Assembly (NCBI RefSeq): GCF_900583165.1
Contig: NZ_UTKY01000122.1
Span: 243,102 to 307,101, forward strand
Length of the DNA: 64,000 bases
Reading direction: 5' to 3'
From: Pseudomonas viridiflava
GTDB lineage: Bacteria; Pseudomonadota; Gammaproteobacteria; Pseudomonadales; Pseudomonadaceae
The notes under the pieces were generated by a model. The model was not told the DNA's origin, searched no databases, and saw nothing but the letters and a program-made list of their open reading frames with translations. The stretch's first letter is position 1; each line of letters begins with the position of its first letter. The position numbers and the translations under genes are program-made. Positions 45,010-54,850 of the stretch are shown in pieces.

Positions 45010-46353
45010 CTAGAGAATTCGGTACAGCAACCGCTCAATCCGAACCCGGCTGACCCGCCGCAGAAACTTGCCCACCGCTTCCGGGTATTCCAGCAGCGTC
45101 TGCAACTGCTGGTAACGCTCGATTCGCGTTGTGTGCTGGAAAATCTGCGCGAGCTCTGTGCGGCGCGGTTCAAGCCACTGCCCTTGCGGGTCGTCGATCA
45201 GCAACGCATTTTCGAGGTCAAGGCGGAAGGCCCGAGGGTTGAGGTTATTGCCCGTGAGCAAGGTGTAGCGCTGGTCGACCCACATGCCCTTGAGGTGATA
45301 GGTGTTGTCGCCGTCACGCCACAGGTGAAGGTTCAGTTGACCGCTGTCGATCATCGGCTGATGGCGCTTTGCGAAGCGGCGCAAGCTGATTTCATACAGG
45401 TAAGGCAATGCTGCGATCACCTTGAACGGTTCGCTCGGCGGGATGTAGAAATCGTTGGCGGTCTTGTCGCCCACAATGATGTCGATCTTCACCCCGCGCG
45501 CCAGGGCACGGTTGATTTCACGGGTCACCGGCAGCGGCAGATTGAAATAGGGCGTGCAGATCGTGAGTTGATGCTGGGCGCTGGCGATCAATTCAAGGAT
45601 GACCCGGCTCAGGGGGTTGTTCTTGCCCACCCCGAGCAACGGACTGACGGACAGATGCCCATTGGGCAATTGCCCCGCCGTGGTGTCGTAGGCCGCATGT
45701 TTCAAGCGGCTGCGCAAATCACCGATGTCGTTGCGCAGGCTGCGGGTCGTCGGCGGGTTGGGCAGGTCCAAGCGATGTACCGCCTTGGACGCCACCAAGC
45801 CGTGCTCCACCAGGTGTTGCATGGAGTCGGCGAGCGATTTGTCATGGATCAAGTGATAACGATCAAAGCGGTACTTGTCGAACTTGTGCAAGTAGACATT
45901 ATTGAGGCTCGCGCCGCTGTACAGCACAGTGTCATCGATCACGAAGCCCTTGAGGTGCAACACGCCGAACAGTTCGCGAGTCTGCACAGGCACGCCGTAC
46001 ACCGGTACTTCACTCGCATGGGATTGGGTCATGGCCTGGTACCAGGCGCTGTTGCCCGGTTGCTTGCCGGCGCCGATCAGCCCGCGTTGGGCCCGCAGCC
46101 AATCGACCAACACCACTATCTCAAGCTCTGGCCGCGCAGCCTTGGCGGCGTGCAGGGCGTCGAAGATCTCCTGCCCCGCTTCGTCATGCTGCACGTACAG
46201 CGCAACGATGGAAATACGCCGTGTAGCCTGAGAGATTTTCTCCAGCAGGCAACGGCGGTACGCATCGGCGCCGCTGAGTACCTCAATGGCGTCGGGAGTT
46301 AGAGGGAAACCGCGCAGTTTGGGCAATAGGGAGCGTTTGAAGAACGACGGCAT
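45010..46353 (-). CDS. pssA: CDP-diacylglycerol-serine O-phosphatidyltransferase, PssA/phospholipase D type
   Basis: A 447-residue enzyme making phosphatidylserine, precursor of phosphatidylethanolamine. Two HKD-type motifs of the phospholipase D superfamily are present: HLKGFVIDD near residue 135 and HLKGMWVDQ near 350, each followed by an SGASLN- or TGNNLNPRAF-type loop. Length matches the E. coli enzyme (451). No membrane helices, as usual for this peripheral enzyme. Single gene, convergent with nothing close. Confidence 0.9.
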   Translation of the reverse strand: MPSFFKRSLLPKLRGFPLTPDAIEVLSGADAYRRCLLEKISQATRRISIVALYVQHDEAGQEIFDALHAAKAARPELEIVVLVDWLRAQRGLIGAGKQPGNSAWYQAMTQSHASEVPVYGVPVQTRELFGVLHLKGFVIDDTVLYSGASLNNVYLHKFDKYRFDRYHLIHDKSLADSMQHLVEHGLVASKAVHRLDLPNPPTTRSLRNDIGDLRSRLKHAAYDTTAGQLPNGHLSVSPLLGVGKNNPLSRVILELIASAQHQLTICTPYFNLPLPVTREINRALARGVKIDIIVGDKTANDFYIPPSEPFKVIAALPYLYEISLRRFAKRHQPMIDSGQLNLHLWRDGDNTYHLKGMWVDQRYTLLTGNNLNPRAFRLDLENALLIDDPQGQWLEPRRTELAQIFQHTTRIERYQQLQTLLEYPEAVGKFLRRVSRVRIERLLYRIL

Positions 46354-46472
46354 AAGGCTCGCAATGGGTCGAATCCGATGAGGCCCCGAGCTTACACCAT
46401 GGGGGTGCTCAGGTCTCGTTGCCGGGGATAGACTGTCGAGCCTTGCATTGCGTCGACTTCAGGAGCCGAGAG

Positions 46473-46964
46473 ATGTCACTGATCCAAGAAACCCGCCCGG
46501 AAACCCGCCCGCCCCTGCCACCGTTCACCCGTGAGTCAGCGATTGAAAAAGTCCGCCTGGCCGAGGACGGCTGGAACTCCCGTGACCCACAACGGGTGTC
46601 CCTCGCCTATACGCTGGATACGAAGTGGCGTAACCGCGCCGAGTTCGCCCATAACCGCGAAGACGCCAAAGGTTTCCTCACTCGAAAATGGGCCAAGGAA
46701 CTGGACTACCGACTGATCAAGGAGTTGTGGGCGTTTACCGATAACCGCATCGCCGTGCGTTATGCCTATGAGTGGCACGACGATTCGGGCAACTGGTTTA
46801 GATCTTACGGCAATGAAAATTGGGAGTTCGACGAAAATGGCCTGATGGCCAATCGTTTTGCCTGTATCAACGACCTCCCGATCCAGGAAAGTGAACGCAA
46901 GTTTCATTGGCCGCTGGGCAGACGCCCGGATGATCATCCCGGCCTGTCTGACCTCGGGCTGTAG
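46473..46964 (+). CDS. NTF2-like DUF1348 protein
   Basis: A 163-residue soluble protein of the DUF1348 branch of the nuclear transport factor 2-like superfamily. Start ATG 46473 follows AGGAG. Family motifs are AEDGWNSRDPQRVSLAYT, FLTRKWAKELDYRLIKELW and YEWHDDSGNWFRSYGNENWEF. Function is not known; relatives are single-domain cone-shaped proteins that bind small hydrophobic ligands. A REP-like palindrome follows the gene. Confidence 0.85.
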   Translation: MSLIQETRPETRPPLPPFTRESAIEKVRLAEDGWNSRDPQRVSLAYTLDTKWRNRAEFAHNREDAKGFLTRKWAKELDYRLIKELWAFTDNRIAVRYAYEWHDDSGNWFRSYGNENWEFDENGLMANRFACINDLPIQESERKFHWPLGRRPDDHPGLSDLGL

Positions 46965-46982
46965 GGCTCACACGAGCAAAAA

Positions 46983-47009
46983 TGTGGGAGCGGGCTAGCC
47001 GCCCCCACA
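46983..47009. repeat. REP-like palindrome
   Basis: TGTGGGAGCGGGCTAGCCGCCCCCACA is near-palindromic with one mismatch in the arms and carries the TGTGGGAGCGGGC core common in fluorescent pseudomonads. It sits between convergent genes and could act as a terminator for both. Confidence 0.75.
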
Positions 47010-47027
47010 GCACAGCATGCAATTGTT

Positions 47028-48185
47028 TTAGTCCTGGTTCAGGCCCACGCGATAGAGCACCCCATTGTCCTCATCGGTCAGCACATACAGGTAGCCATCC
47101 GGCCCCTGCCGCACATCGCGGATGCGTGCCTTTAGGTCGCCCAGCAAGCGCTCCTCATGGATCACCTTGTCCCCTTCGAATTGAAGTCGAATCAGTTCCT
47201 GGCTGGCCAATGCACCGATAAACACGTTGTGCTGCCAAGGCTTGAAGCGGTCGGCATCATAGAAGGCCATGCCACTGAGGCCCGGTGATTTCTCCCAGAC
47301 ATGATGGGGCGCGACCGTGCCCTCCACTGTCTTGCCCTGGGCTTCGGGAATCGCAGCCATGGAATAGTTGATGCCATGGGTCGCTAACGGCCAGCCGTAG
47401 TTTTTGCCACGCTCGATGATATTGATCTCATCGCCGCCGCGCGGGCCGTGCTCATTTTCCCAGATCGTGCCACTCCACGGGTTCAGCGCCAGGCCTTGCG
47501 GGTTGCGTTGGCCGTAGGACCAAATTTCGGGGCGCACGCCTTCCTGGCCAACGAAGGGGTTGTCATCCGGCACGCGGCCGTCGGGGTAAATACGCACCAC
47601 CTTGCCTTGCAGCTTGTCCAGGTCTTGGGCGGTTGGCCGGTCGTTGTTTTCGCCGAGGGTCACGAACAGGTAGCCGTCCCGGTCGAAGGCCAAGCGCGAG
47701 CCGAAGTGGTTACCGGTGGAAAGCTTCGGTTCCTGGCGCAATATCACGTTGAAATTGGTCAGGCTCTTGAGGTCTGCCGACAACTGTCCGCGCCCTACCG
47801 CGGTACCGGCGGTACCGCCTTTGCCACCGCCTTCCGCGTACGAAAGATAGACCGTACGGTCTTGCTTGAAGTCTGGCGACAACACCACATCGAGTAAACC
47901 ACCCTGCCCTTTGGCCCAAACGTCGGGCACACCAGTCAACGGCGCTGACAGCTTGCCGTCCGGGCTGACAAAGCGCAGGTGGCCGGGGCGCTCAGTTACC
48001 AGAAAGCCCTGTTTATCCGGCAAAAAAGCCACGGCCCACGGATGGTCTAAACCTTTGGCGATTGGTGTAACGCTGACACTGCCTTGTTCACTCGCGAACT
48101 GCTGGCTATCAGCTGCGTACGCGCCCGACAAGGGCAGCACAGCGGTTGCACACAGGGCAGCGAGAAGGGTTTTACGTAGCAACAT
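47028..48185 (-). CDS. PQQ-dependent sugar dehydrogenase (soluble aldose dehydrogenase family)
   Basis: A 385-residue secreted beta-propeller enzyme. Signal peptide MLLRKTLLAALCATAVLPLSGAYA; AAGGA-like ribosome binding site. Family motifs are LDHPWAVAFLPD, DGRVPDDNPF, SYGQRNPQGLALNPWSGTIWENEHGPRGGDEINI and GLSGMAFYDA. These bind PQQ and calcium and oxidise aldoses or sorbosone in the periplasm. It is followed, in its own direction of transcription, by the REP element. The exact substrate is not known. Confidence 0.9.
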   Translation of the reverse strand: MLLRKTLLAALCATAVLPLSGAYAADSQQFASEQGSVSVTPIAKGLDHPWAVAFLPDKQGFLVTERPGHLRFVSPDGKLSAPLTGVPDVWAKGQGGLLDVVLSPDFKQDRTVYLSYAEGGGKGGTAGTAVGRGQLSADLKSLTNFNVILRQEPKLSTGNHFGSRLAFDRDGYLFVTLGENNDRPTAQDLDKLQGKVVRIYPDGRVPDDNPFVGQEGVRPEIWSYGQRNPQGLALNPWSGTIWENEHGPRGGDEINIIERGKNYGWPLATHGINYSMAAIPEAQGKTVEGTVAPHHVWEKSPGLSGMAFYDADRFKPWQHNVFIGALASQELIRLQFEGDKVIHEERLLGDLKARIRDVRQGPDGYLYVLTDEDNGVLYRVGLNQD

Positions 48186-48196
48186 AAGACGAGTCC

Positions 48197-48511
48197 TTAC
48201 CGGCGATTGCCGTTGGCATCAAAAGTGGGGGCTTTGGTTTCAGTGGCCGGGCGGCTGGGGGCGGCATCGCGCTTGGGATAGCTGTTGTCGATACCTCGGT
48301 TTTCCAAGGTTGGCGTGCGCGGGGTGGGCCCGGTCTGGATACCGCGAATCGCCGGCGCGTTAGGCTGGGTGCCCTGCATGCTGTTGGGGTTGGCCCGGTG
48401 AATCGGGCTGTTGTTGGAGTCCGTACGGCCGGGCAGGTCTTGCGCCTGAACCATGGGCATCAGGGCCAAACCCAGCATCAGCGCTGCAACGTGACGCACA
48501 CAACTGTTCAT
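48197..48511 (-). CDS. Small secreted protein of unknown function
   Basis: A 104-residue protein with a signal peptide (MNSCVRHVAALMLGLALMPMVQA). The mature part is low-complexity, rich in Asn, Pro, Arg and Thr, without Cys pairs or known motif. AGAGG precedes the start. It lies directly upstream of the sugar dehydrogenase gene, 11 bases away on the same strand, so they are probably co-transcribed. Confidence 0.7.
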   Translation of the reverse strand: MNSCVRHVAALMLGLALMPMVQAQDLPGRTDSNNSPIHRANPNSMQGTQPNAPAIRGIQTGPTPRTPTLENRGIDNSYPKRDAAPSRPATETKAPTFDANGNRR

Positions 48512-48694
48512 GACAAAGCCTCTGGGTAGCGAGTGGTACGTGCTTTCGATAACACGCTACGCCCTGGGTTCGCCTTTAGTAACTAAATAGTTTCTCATCA
48601 GGTGTAACACGATCTGTCCGCGCATCTGCCCGCCGAAACTTTTCCCGCCACCCGCCAGTCACCTGAATACTCAGTCCTCTCAAGGAAAACCACT

Positions 48695-49528
48695 ATGCCA
48701 AGGGCAATTTGGAAAGGCGCTATCAGTTTTGGCTTGGTCCATATCCCGGTGTCGCTGGTGTCGGCGACGTCTGCGCAAGGTGTGGATTTTGACTGGTTGG
48801 ACAAACGCAGCATGGACCGGGTGGGCTACAAACGCATCAACAAAGCCACCGGCAAAGAAGTCACCAAAGACAATATCGTCAAAGGGGTGGCCTTTAAAAA
48901 AGGTCAGTACGTGGTGCTCAGCGAAGAGGAAATTCGCTCGGCCCATCCCAAGTCGACACAAACCATTGAAATCATCGCGTTTGTCGCCGGGGACCAGATA
49001 CCGCTGCAAAATATCGATACGCCCTACTTCCTGGCACCGGACAAACGTGGGGGCAAGGTCTACGCCTTGCTCAGGGAAACCCTTAAGAAAACGCGCAAGG
49101 TGGCCCTGGCCAATGTCGTGTTGCACACCAAGCAACATTTGGCGGCCTTAATGCCGCTTGACTCAGCGTTGGTGCTGGTCATGCTCCGATGGCCGGCCGA
49201 AGTGCGCAGCCTGGACGAGTTGGAGCTGGGCAGCGACGTAACCAAGCCCACCCTGGCCAAGGGTGAATTGGACATGGCCAAGCGCTTGGTCGACGACATG
49301 AGCGCCGATTGGCAACCCGACGACTACCGCGACAGTTTTCAGGACAAGATCATGGCGCTGGTGGCGAAAAAGGCCAAGGCCGGCAAGATCGAGGATGTGG
49401 AGTCCGTCAAAGGCAGCGAAGAGCGCAAGTCAGCTGATGTGATTGATTTGACCGAGCTGCTTAAACGCAGCCTGGCTGGCAAGCCCGCGAAAAAGCCCGT
49501 CGCGAAAAAATCGAATAAGGCCTCCTGA
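48695..49528 (+). CDS. ku: Non-homologous end-joining protein Ku
   Basis: A 277-residue bacterial Ku. It binds broken double-stranded DNA ends as a dimer and recruits LigD. It starts RAIWKGAISFGLVHIPVSLVSAT, typical of the family, has the Ku core (GKEVTKDNIVKGVAFKKGQYVVLSEEE, TPYFLAPDKRGGKVYALL), and ends in a lysine-rich tail. AAGGA precedes the start. It overlaps nothing but is followed after three bases by ligD, forming a two-gene operon. Confidence 0.95.
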   Translation: MPRAIWKGAISFGLVHIPVSLVSATSAQGVDFDWLDKRSMDRVGYKRINKATGKEVTKDNIVKGVAFKKGQYVVLSEEEIRSAHPKSTQTIEIIAFVAGDQIPLQNIDTPYFLAPDKRGGKVYALLRETLKKTRKVALANVVLHTKQHLAALMPLDSALVLVMLRWPAEVRSLDELELGSDVTKPTLAKGELDMAKRLVDDMSADWQPDDYRDSFQDKIMALVAKKAKAGKIEDVESVKGSEERKSADVIDLTELLKRSLAGKPAKKPVAKKSNKAS

Positions 49529-49531
49529 GCC

Positions 49532-52003
49532 ATGCCAAAAACCCTGAGTGAATACCATCGCAAGCGCGATTTCGCCATCACTGCCGAGCCTTCTGGCGCG
49601 GCTAAGCGCGGCAAACGCGAAGCGTCGGCACTCACGTTTGTCATTCAGAAGCACGACGCGCGCATTTTGCACTATGACTTTCGGCTGGAACTCGATGGCG
49701 TGCTCAAAAGCTGGGCAGTCCCTAAGGGGCCAAGTCTGGACCCTACCCACAAACGCCTGGCCGTGCACGTTGAAGATCATCCGCTGGACTACGGCGGTTT
49801 CGAAGGCAGCATCCCCGCCGGCCAATACGGTGCAGGCGATGTCATTGTGTGGGACCGCGGCATCTGGCAGCCCCAGGGAGACCCGCATCAGGCCTACGCC
49901 GCCGGCAAGCTCAAGTTCAGCCTGATTGGCGAAAAACTGTCGGGGGATTGGGCGCTGGTGCGTACCCGCCTGAAGGGCAGCGGCGACAAGGAACAATGGT
50001 TGCTGATCAAGGAACAGGATGATCACGCACGTGCTGGCGCCGATTACGATATCGTCCAGGCACTGCCCAACAGCGTGCTCACCGATGCATCAGTTGGCAA
50101 ACCGAAAACCCGCACCAAGGCCAAGGCCCGCGCCAAAACCAGCGTTACCCTTCCCGCCGAGATGCGCCCGCAATTAGCCACCTTGGTGGACCGCGCACCA
50201 GAAGGCGACTGGCATTACGAGATCAAGCTGGACGGCTACCGCATGCTCGCCCGCATCTGTGACGGCGAGGTGCGCCTGTTCACGCGTAACGGTCATGACT
50301 GGACCGACCGTCTACCTCGCCAGACCAAAGCGTTGCAGGCTCTCAAACTCAAGGACAGCTGGCTCGATGGCGAAGTCGTCAGCCTCAATGGTGATGGCTT
50401 GCCAGACTTTCAGGCGCTGCAAAATGCGTTCGATATCGGTCGCAGCCTGGACATCGTCTATTACCTGTTCGACGCTCCGTTTCTCAATGGTGTCGATCAA
50501 CGCCAGGAACCGGTCGAAGCGCGACGCAGCGCGCTCAAGTCAGCGTTGGCCGGCAGCCGCAGCAAACTGCTGCGCTTTTGCGGCGCCTTTACCGCCAACC
50601 CCCGGGATATTTTTGAAAGCGCCTGCGATCTGAACCTGGAAGGCGTCATTGGCAAACGCCAGGGCAGCCCCTACGTGTCGAGCCGCAGCGCCGACTGGAT
50701 CAAACTCAAATGCCGCCTGCGCCAGGAATTTGTGATCGTCGGCTACACCCGCCCCCAAGGCTCACGCACCGGCTTCGGTGCCTTGCTGCTGGCGGTCAAT
50801 GATGACGTCGGGTTGGTGTATGCAGGCCGCGTTGGGACGGGGTTTGATCAAGCATTGCTCAAAAGCATCTACCAGCAGCTGTCTGCCCTGGAACGTAAAA
50901 CATCGCCCTTGGACAAGCCGCTCACCAGCACCCAGGCCCGTGGCGTGCATTGGGTCACACCGGAGCTGGTGGGTGAAGTGCAATTTGCCGAATGGACACG
51001 CGAGGGCGTGGTGCGACAGGCGGCGTTTGTCGGTCTGCGCACTGACAAATCCATTGATCAGATCATTCATGAGCAACCTCGCACCGCTAAATCCCTAAAG
51101 CCCAAAAAAACCAGCACCGATGTCTCCGTGACCCATGCGGAGCGCATTATTGACCCGCAAAGTGGTACGCAAAAGCAACAATTGGCGCAATTTTACAGCG
51201 ACATCAGCCCATGGATCTTGCCCTTCCTGCGTCACCGGCCGGTGGCATTGTTGCGTGCACCAGAGGGTATTGAGGGCGAGCAATTTTTTCAGAAGCACGC
51301 AGAACGCCTGGCGATACCCCATATCAAGCAACTGGACCCGTCCCTGGACCCAGGTCACGCGCGCCTCATGGAAATCGACAGCGCCAGTGCGTTGATCGGC
51401 GCCGTGCAAATGGGCAGCATCGAATTGCATACCTGGGGCGCCACAGCGGACAAGATTGAAACGCCTGACCACTTTGTGCTCGACCTTGACCCCGACCCGG
51501 CGCTGCCATGGAAAGCCATGGTTGAGGCTGCGCAACTGACCCTTTCGGTGCTGGATGAATTGGGCTTGCAGGCGTTCGTAAAGACCAGCGGGGGCAAGGG
51601 CCTGCACCTTGTGGTGCCATTGGCCCGGCGGGACGGCTGGGACACGATCAAGGCGTTTGCCAAGGCCATTGCCCAATTCATGACCGCGCAGTTGCCCGAG
51701 CGTTTCACCGCCACCTCGGGGCCGAAGAACCGTGTCGGCAAGATTTTTATCGATTACCTGCGTAATGCCCGGGGCGCGAGTACCGTCACGGCTTATTCCG
51801 TGCGTGCACGGCCGGGCTTGCCCGTGTCGGTGCCGGTCAGTCGGGACGAGTTGAAAAGCTTACGCAGTGCCCAACAGTGGACGGTCGCCAACCTGCAACA
51901 ACGCGTGCAGGGTTTGAAGGCTGACCCCTGGGCCGGTTATGCCCATCGGCAAAAGATCAGCAAGGCGATGTGGGACAAGCTGGGCGCCCAGCCACCGGAC
52001 TGA
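49532..52003 (+). CDS. ligD: DNA ligase D, multifunctional end-joining enzyme
   Basis: An 823-residue LigD with all three domains in the Pseudomonas order. The 3'-phosphoesterase is at about 1-160 (LTFVIQKHDARILHYDFRLELDGVLKSWAVPKG). The ATP-dependent ligase is at about 200-510, with the adenylated Lys in WHYEIKLDGYRM near residue 230. The primase/polymerase is at about 530-810, with FVLDLDPDP near 650 and KTSGGKGLHLVVPL. It trims, fills and seals breaks with Ku, encoded just upstream. Convergent with lpxO, 14 bases apart. Confidence 0.95.
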   Translation: MPKTLSEYHRKRDFAITAEPSGAAKRGKREASALTFVIQKHDARILHYDFRLELDGVLKSWAVPKGPSLDPTHKRLAVHVEDHPLDYGGFEGSIPAGQYGAGDVIVWDRGIWQPQGDPHQAYAAGKLKFSLIGEKLSGDWALVRTRLKGSGDKEQWLLIKEQDDHARAGADYDIVQALPNSVLTDASVGKPKTRTKAKARAKTSVTLPAEMRPQLATLVDRAPEGDWHYEIKLDGYRMLARICDGEVRLFTRNGHDWTDRLPRQTKALQALKLKDSWLDGEVVSLNGDGLPDFQALQNAFDIGRSLDIVYYLFDAPFLNGVDQRQEPVEARRSALKSALAGSRSKLLRFCGAFTANPRDIFESACDLNLEGVIGKRQGSPYVSSRSADWIKLKCRLRQEFVIVGYTRPQGSRTGFGALLLAVNDDVGLVYAGRVGTGFDQALLKSIYQQLSALERKTSPLDKPLTSTQARGVHWVTPELVGEVQFAEWTREGVVRQAAFVGLRTDKSIDQIIHEQPRTAKSLKPKKTSTDVSVTHAERIIDPQSGTQKQQLAQFYSDISPWILPFLRHRPVALLRAPEGIEGEQFFQKHAERLAIPHIKQLDPSLDPGHARLMEIDSASALIGAVQMGSIELHTWGATADKIETPDHFVLDLDPDPALPWKAMVEAAQLTLSVLDELGLQAFVKTSGGKGLHLVVPLARRDGWDTIKAFAKAIAQFMTAQLPERFTATSGPKNRVGKIFIDYLRNARGASTVTAYSVRARPGLPVSVPVSRDELKSLRSAQQWTVANLQQRVQGLKADPWAGYAHRQKISKAMWDKLGAQPPD

Positions 52004-52017
52004 AGGGCACCCATTTC

Positions 52018-52917
52018 TCAGATCAGGATGAAGATAAGCGCCAGCGCAGCGAAGATCGCCCACTTTTCCAAGTAGTAACGCGCGCGGTTGCGCTTTTTCA
52101 GCTCCTTGCCCCGCAGGCGAATCTTGTAAAGGCGGGTAAAGGCGCGATTCAAGCCACCGGTCTTGTCGCCGGCATCGTTCGGCGCGCCTGCCGCAGCCAT
52201 CACATTGCGGCTGAACCAGCGGTTAAACGCTGTCGCCCACCGGTATTTCATTGGCCGTTCGATATCGCAGAACAGAATGATGCGATTGCGCTGCGTGGTG
52301 TTTTCGGCGTAGTGGATATAAGTTTCGTCAAACATCACCGGTTCACCGTCGCGCCAGTAATAGTTTTCGCCATCGACATTGATGTAGCAGCCTGGGTCGT
52401 TTGGCGTGTCCAGGCCCAGGTGATAGCGGTACGAACCGGCGTACGGGTCGCGATGACGCACCAGCTTGGAGCCTGGCGGTAATTCGGCAAACATCGCCGC
52501 CTTGATCGAACCTATGCTTTGCACCAGCTCAGTCGTACGTGGGCACAGCTTCATCGCCGAGGGATGGCTGTCGCCATACCACTTGAGGTAGAAGCGCTTC
52601 CACCCCGACTTGAAAAACGAATTGAAACCTACGTCGTTGTACTGATCAGAACGCTTGATCTCGCCGGCGCGCAGCAGGTTCTGCCCTTCCCGACGGATTT
52701 CTTCCCAGTGCTCTTGCAAGGGGCTCAGGTCGGGGAAATCGCTAGGTGACAAATACGGCCGGCTCGGCAGTTTTGAGCATAGGTAAAGCAAGCAGTTGAT
52801 CGGTGCCAAAAAGGTCGAATGATCGCTGAGCTGGCGACCCAGCTTGTGTCGTACCCGTCCACGCAGGTGTACGTACGCGATGGAGGCAACGTAAAGAGCA
52901 ACAATGATGAGTTTCAA
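52018..52917 (-). CDS. lpxO: Lipid A 2-hydroxylase LpxO (aspartyl/asparaginyl beta-hydroxylase family)
   Basis: A 299-residue Fe(II)/2-oxoglutarate dioxygenase that 2-hydroxylates a secondary acyl chain of lipid A. Membrane helices lie at each end (about 1-15 and the last 15 residues). The catalytic core shows HRDPYAGSYRYHLGL (first His, Asp), then DGEPVMFDETYIHYAEN (second His) and RIILFCDIERP. Length equals the P. aeruginosa protein. Next to it on the same strand lies the chain-length gene, so surface lipid modification is a shared theme. Confidence 0.9.
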   Translation of the reverse strand: MKLIIVALYVASIAYVHLRGRVRHKLGRQLSDHSTFLAPINCLLYLCSKLPSRPYLSPSDFPDLSPLQEHWEEIRREGQNLLRAGEIKRSDQYNDVGFNSFFKSGWKRFYLKWYGDSHPSAMKLCPRTTELVQSIGSIKAAMFAELPPGSKLVRHRDPYAGSYRYHLGLDTPNDPGCYINVDGENYYWRDGEPVMFDETYIHYAENTTQRNRIILFCDIERPMKYRWATAFNRWFSRNVMAAAGAPNDAGDKTGGLNRAFTRLYKIRLRGKELKKRNRARYYLEKWAIFAALALIFILI

Positions 52918-53171
52918 GGGATTTCGTCACACGTCAGAAGAGAACAGGCTGCTCCTGCGTGCCCACAACGGCCGAGGATTAATTAGCAGCACCTGAAATC
53001 ACAATTCACACAGTCGGCTCGAACGCGCGGGTAACCACCCGGTACGCAGCCATTGCCAGTTATTTAGCCACAGTTTGTAACCAAAAGTTAACTAAGAATT
53101 GTGAAAAGCTGTCCTCAGAACCGCCTACATCAGGGCTCCCTACAAAGGGCCCGTCGCGGCGTTTTCCCGCC

Positions 53172-54497
53172 CTATGAGCGCAACTTGCTACGCTCGCCAG
53201 CAACCGAAAATGGCCCGGTGTGCCGTCGAAATTGAGCGAAATGGCGAATCAATGCAACCAACATCCCGAACACCAGTCCTGCGATCACACTCAAGGCGAT
53301 AACCATGGCTTTCCTGGGCTTGATCGGTCCAAGTGGCTCTTGCGCCCCACGATCGATGGTCACCAATTTTAGTTGGCTCATGTCGATACTCAGGCCGCGC
53401 AACCTCGCTTCTTCGGCCCACAGCCATTCAACGTCTTGTAGGAACACATCCTCATTCTCCCGCCCCCTGAGCACCTCTACTTCGCGGTTGACCTCAAGCA
53501 TGCGCAATTGCTTACCGATTTGAGTAATGCGCACGTTGGTAAAGTCATCGCTGGTGCGCAGTTGCAACGCCGTTCGTTCAGCCTCCAGAACCTCGGCCCC
53601 CATGAAGTACAGGGGGACAGCCTGGTTCGTAATCACCGTGCGCATCACCGAGCTGACGCCACGGGATGCCTCACCCCCCATTGCGGAGGGCGTGGTAGGT
53701 TTCTTAATGCCAAGGGTCTTGGCAATTGAAATAGCCTCGGCCAGCTCCGCCAGGCGGCCGGCGCGCTCCGCTTTCAACTGAAGGCGCAAGGCAGTCAGCT
53801 CATCCTGTAAACGAGCGCGTTCGACCTTGTCGGCCTCCAGCAGCCTGGCGATTTTCGATTCCTTGGCGGTATCGTAGTTGGCACGGGCCGCGGCGATTTT
53901 GCCTTTGATTTCATTGAGGCGATTATTGACGATCACTTTTACGTCCGCACCTATGTGCTCACGCTCAACACCGATGGCGTAATCAACAAACCCGTTGAGG
54001 ATCGCCACCCCATCGATGCCCTTGGGATAGTGCATTCCCAGACGCACAAATCTGCCAGTGGACTCAGACTTCTTCGGGTCGGGCAGCACCAAGTGGATCG
54101 CGTCGCGGTTAAACGCTTCAAAACTCTGTTCCAGGCTTTGCCCCGGTCGCTGGAACGCTTCAAACAGCACCGGGTTGACCCTGAAAAAGCCCAGCCGGGC
54201 CTCATAGGAGTTGAGTCGCGCACCGACGTTGGCCAGCGCATCGGCTGGCGGTAATTTATAAACGTCTGAACGGTTGAGCGCATCCAGTTCATTGATGGCC
54301 GCTGGCTTTAATACGCTGCTGACTTGGTAAATCTGGGGTGCGAGAAAGGCGTACCCTACGCCCAGAAGCGCCCCCAGAATTGTACAGACGATAACCGTTT
54401 CTTTCTGTTTCCAGATGGCATGAAACAGTTCAAAAAGATCGATTTCATCCGAAGCCAAGTGACGATGAAGCTGAGGAGCGTTATTCAAAGTTCGCAC
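53172..54497 (-). CDS. wzz: Wzz-family polysaccharide chain-length determinant
   Basis: A 441-residue inner membrane protein controlling O-antigen or other polysaccharide length. The GTG at 54497 is chosen because the frame further out does not resemble Wzz. DEIDLFELFHAIWKQKETV precedes the first membrane helix (about 33-53). A large periplasmic coiled-coil part follows, with EIKGKIAAARANYDTAKESKIARL. The second helix (about 398-417) is preceded by the proline-rich PLGPIKPRKA. It is longer than E. coli WzzB (about 330), like the very-long-chain Wzz2/FepE types. Confidence 0.85.
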   Translation of the reverse strand: MRTLNNAPQLHRHLASDEIDLFELFHAIWKQKETVIVCTILGALLGVGYAFLAPQIYQVSSVLKPAAINELDALNRSDVYKLPPADALANVGARLNSYEARLGFFRVNPVLFEAFQRPGQSLEQSFEAFNRDAIHLVLPDPKKSESTGRFVRLGMHYPKGIDGVAILNGFVDYAIGVEREHIGADVKVIVNNRLNEIKGKIAAARANYDTAKESKIARLLEADKVERARLQDELTALRLQLKAERAGRLAELAEAISIAKTLGIKKPTTPSAMGGEASRGVSSVMRTVITNQAVPLYFMGAEVLEAERTALQLRTSDDFTNVRITQIGKQLRMLEVNREVEVLRGRENEDVFLQDVEWLWAEEARLRGLSIDMSQLKLVTIDRGAQEPLGPIKPRKAMVIALSVIAGLVFGMLVALIRHFAQFRRHTGPFSVAGERSKLRS

Positions 54498-54850
54498 ACC
54501 CTGATAGTTGAAATTCAACGCCCAAATACTCAGACCTGGATAACAACTGGATAAACAGGGGGCAACGTCCCGGCTCACGACATACCTGGCCTTCCGCCCG
54601 TAGACTATCCATGTGACTGACCCGCCAACCCAAGCAGCACAGGGTTTGACGGCAGTGGTAGAGGCCGTTACTGAGGCGTTACTCAACGGCCAGGCAAAAT
54701 TAACGTTGATCGCCCGTCAACAAAGGAAAAATCGGAGAAAAAACTTAAAAACGGGATGATTCCTACACTCGATTACACGCCAGATTACGCAGAACACCGT
54801 ATTGTCCATCGCGACCAACGATTAGCCCTTGCACAGGAAAAGGAATTTAC
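54498..54850. other. Divergent intergenic region between wzz and a small gene
   Basis: These 353 bases hold the promoters of both divergent genes. I see no coding sequence that reads as protein. An AAGGA ribosome binding site lies just before 54851. No other clear regulatory motif is visible. Confidence 0.5.
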
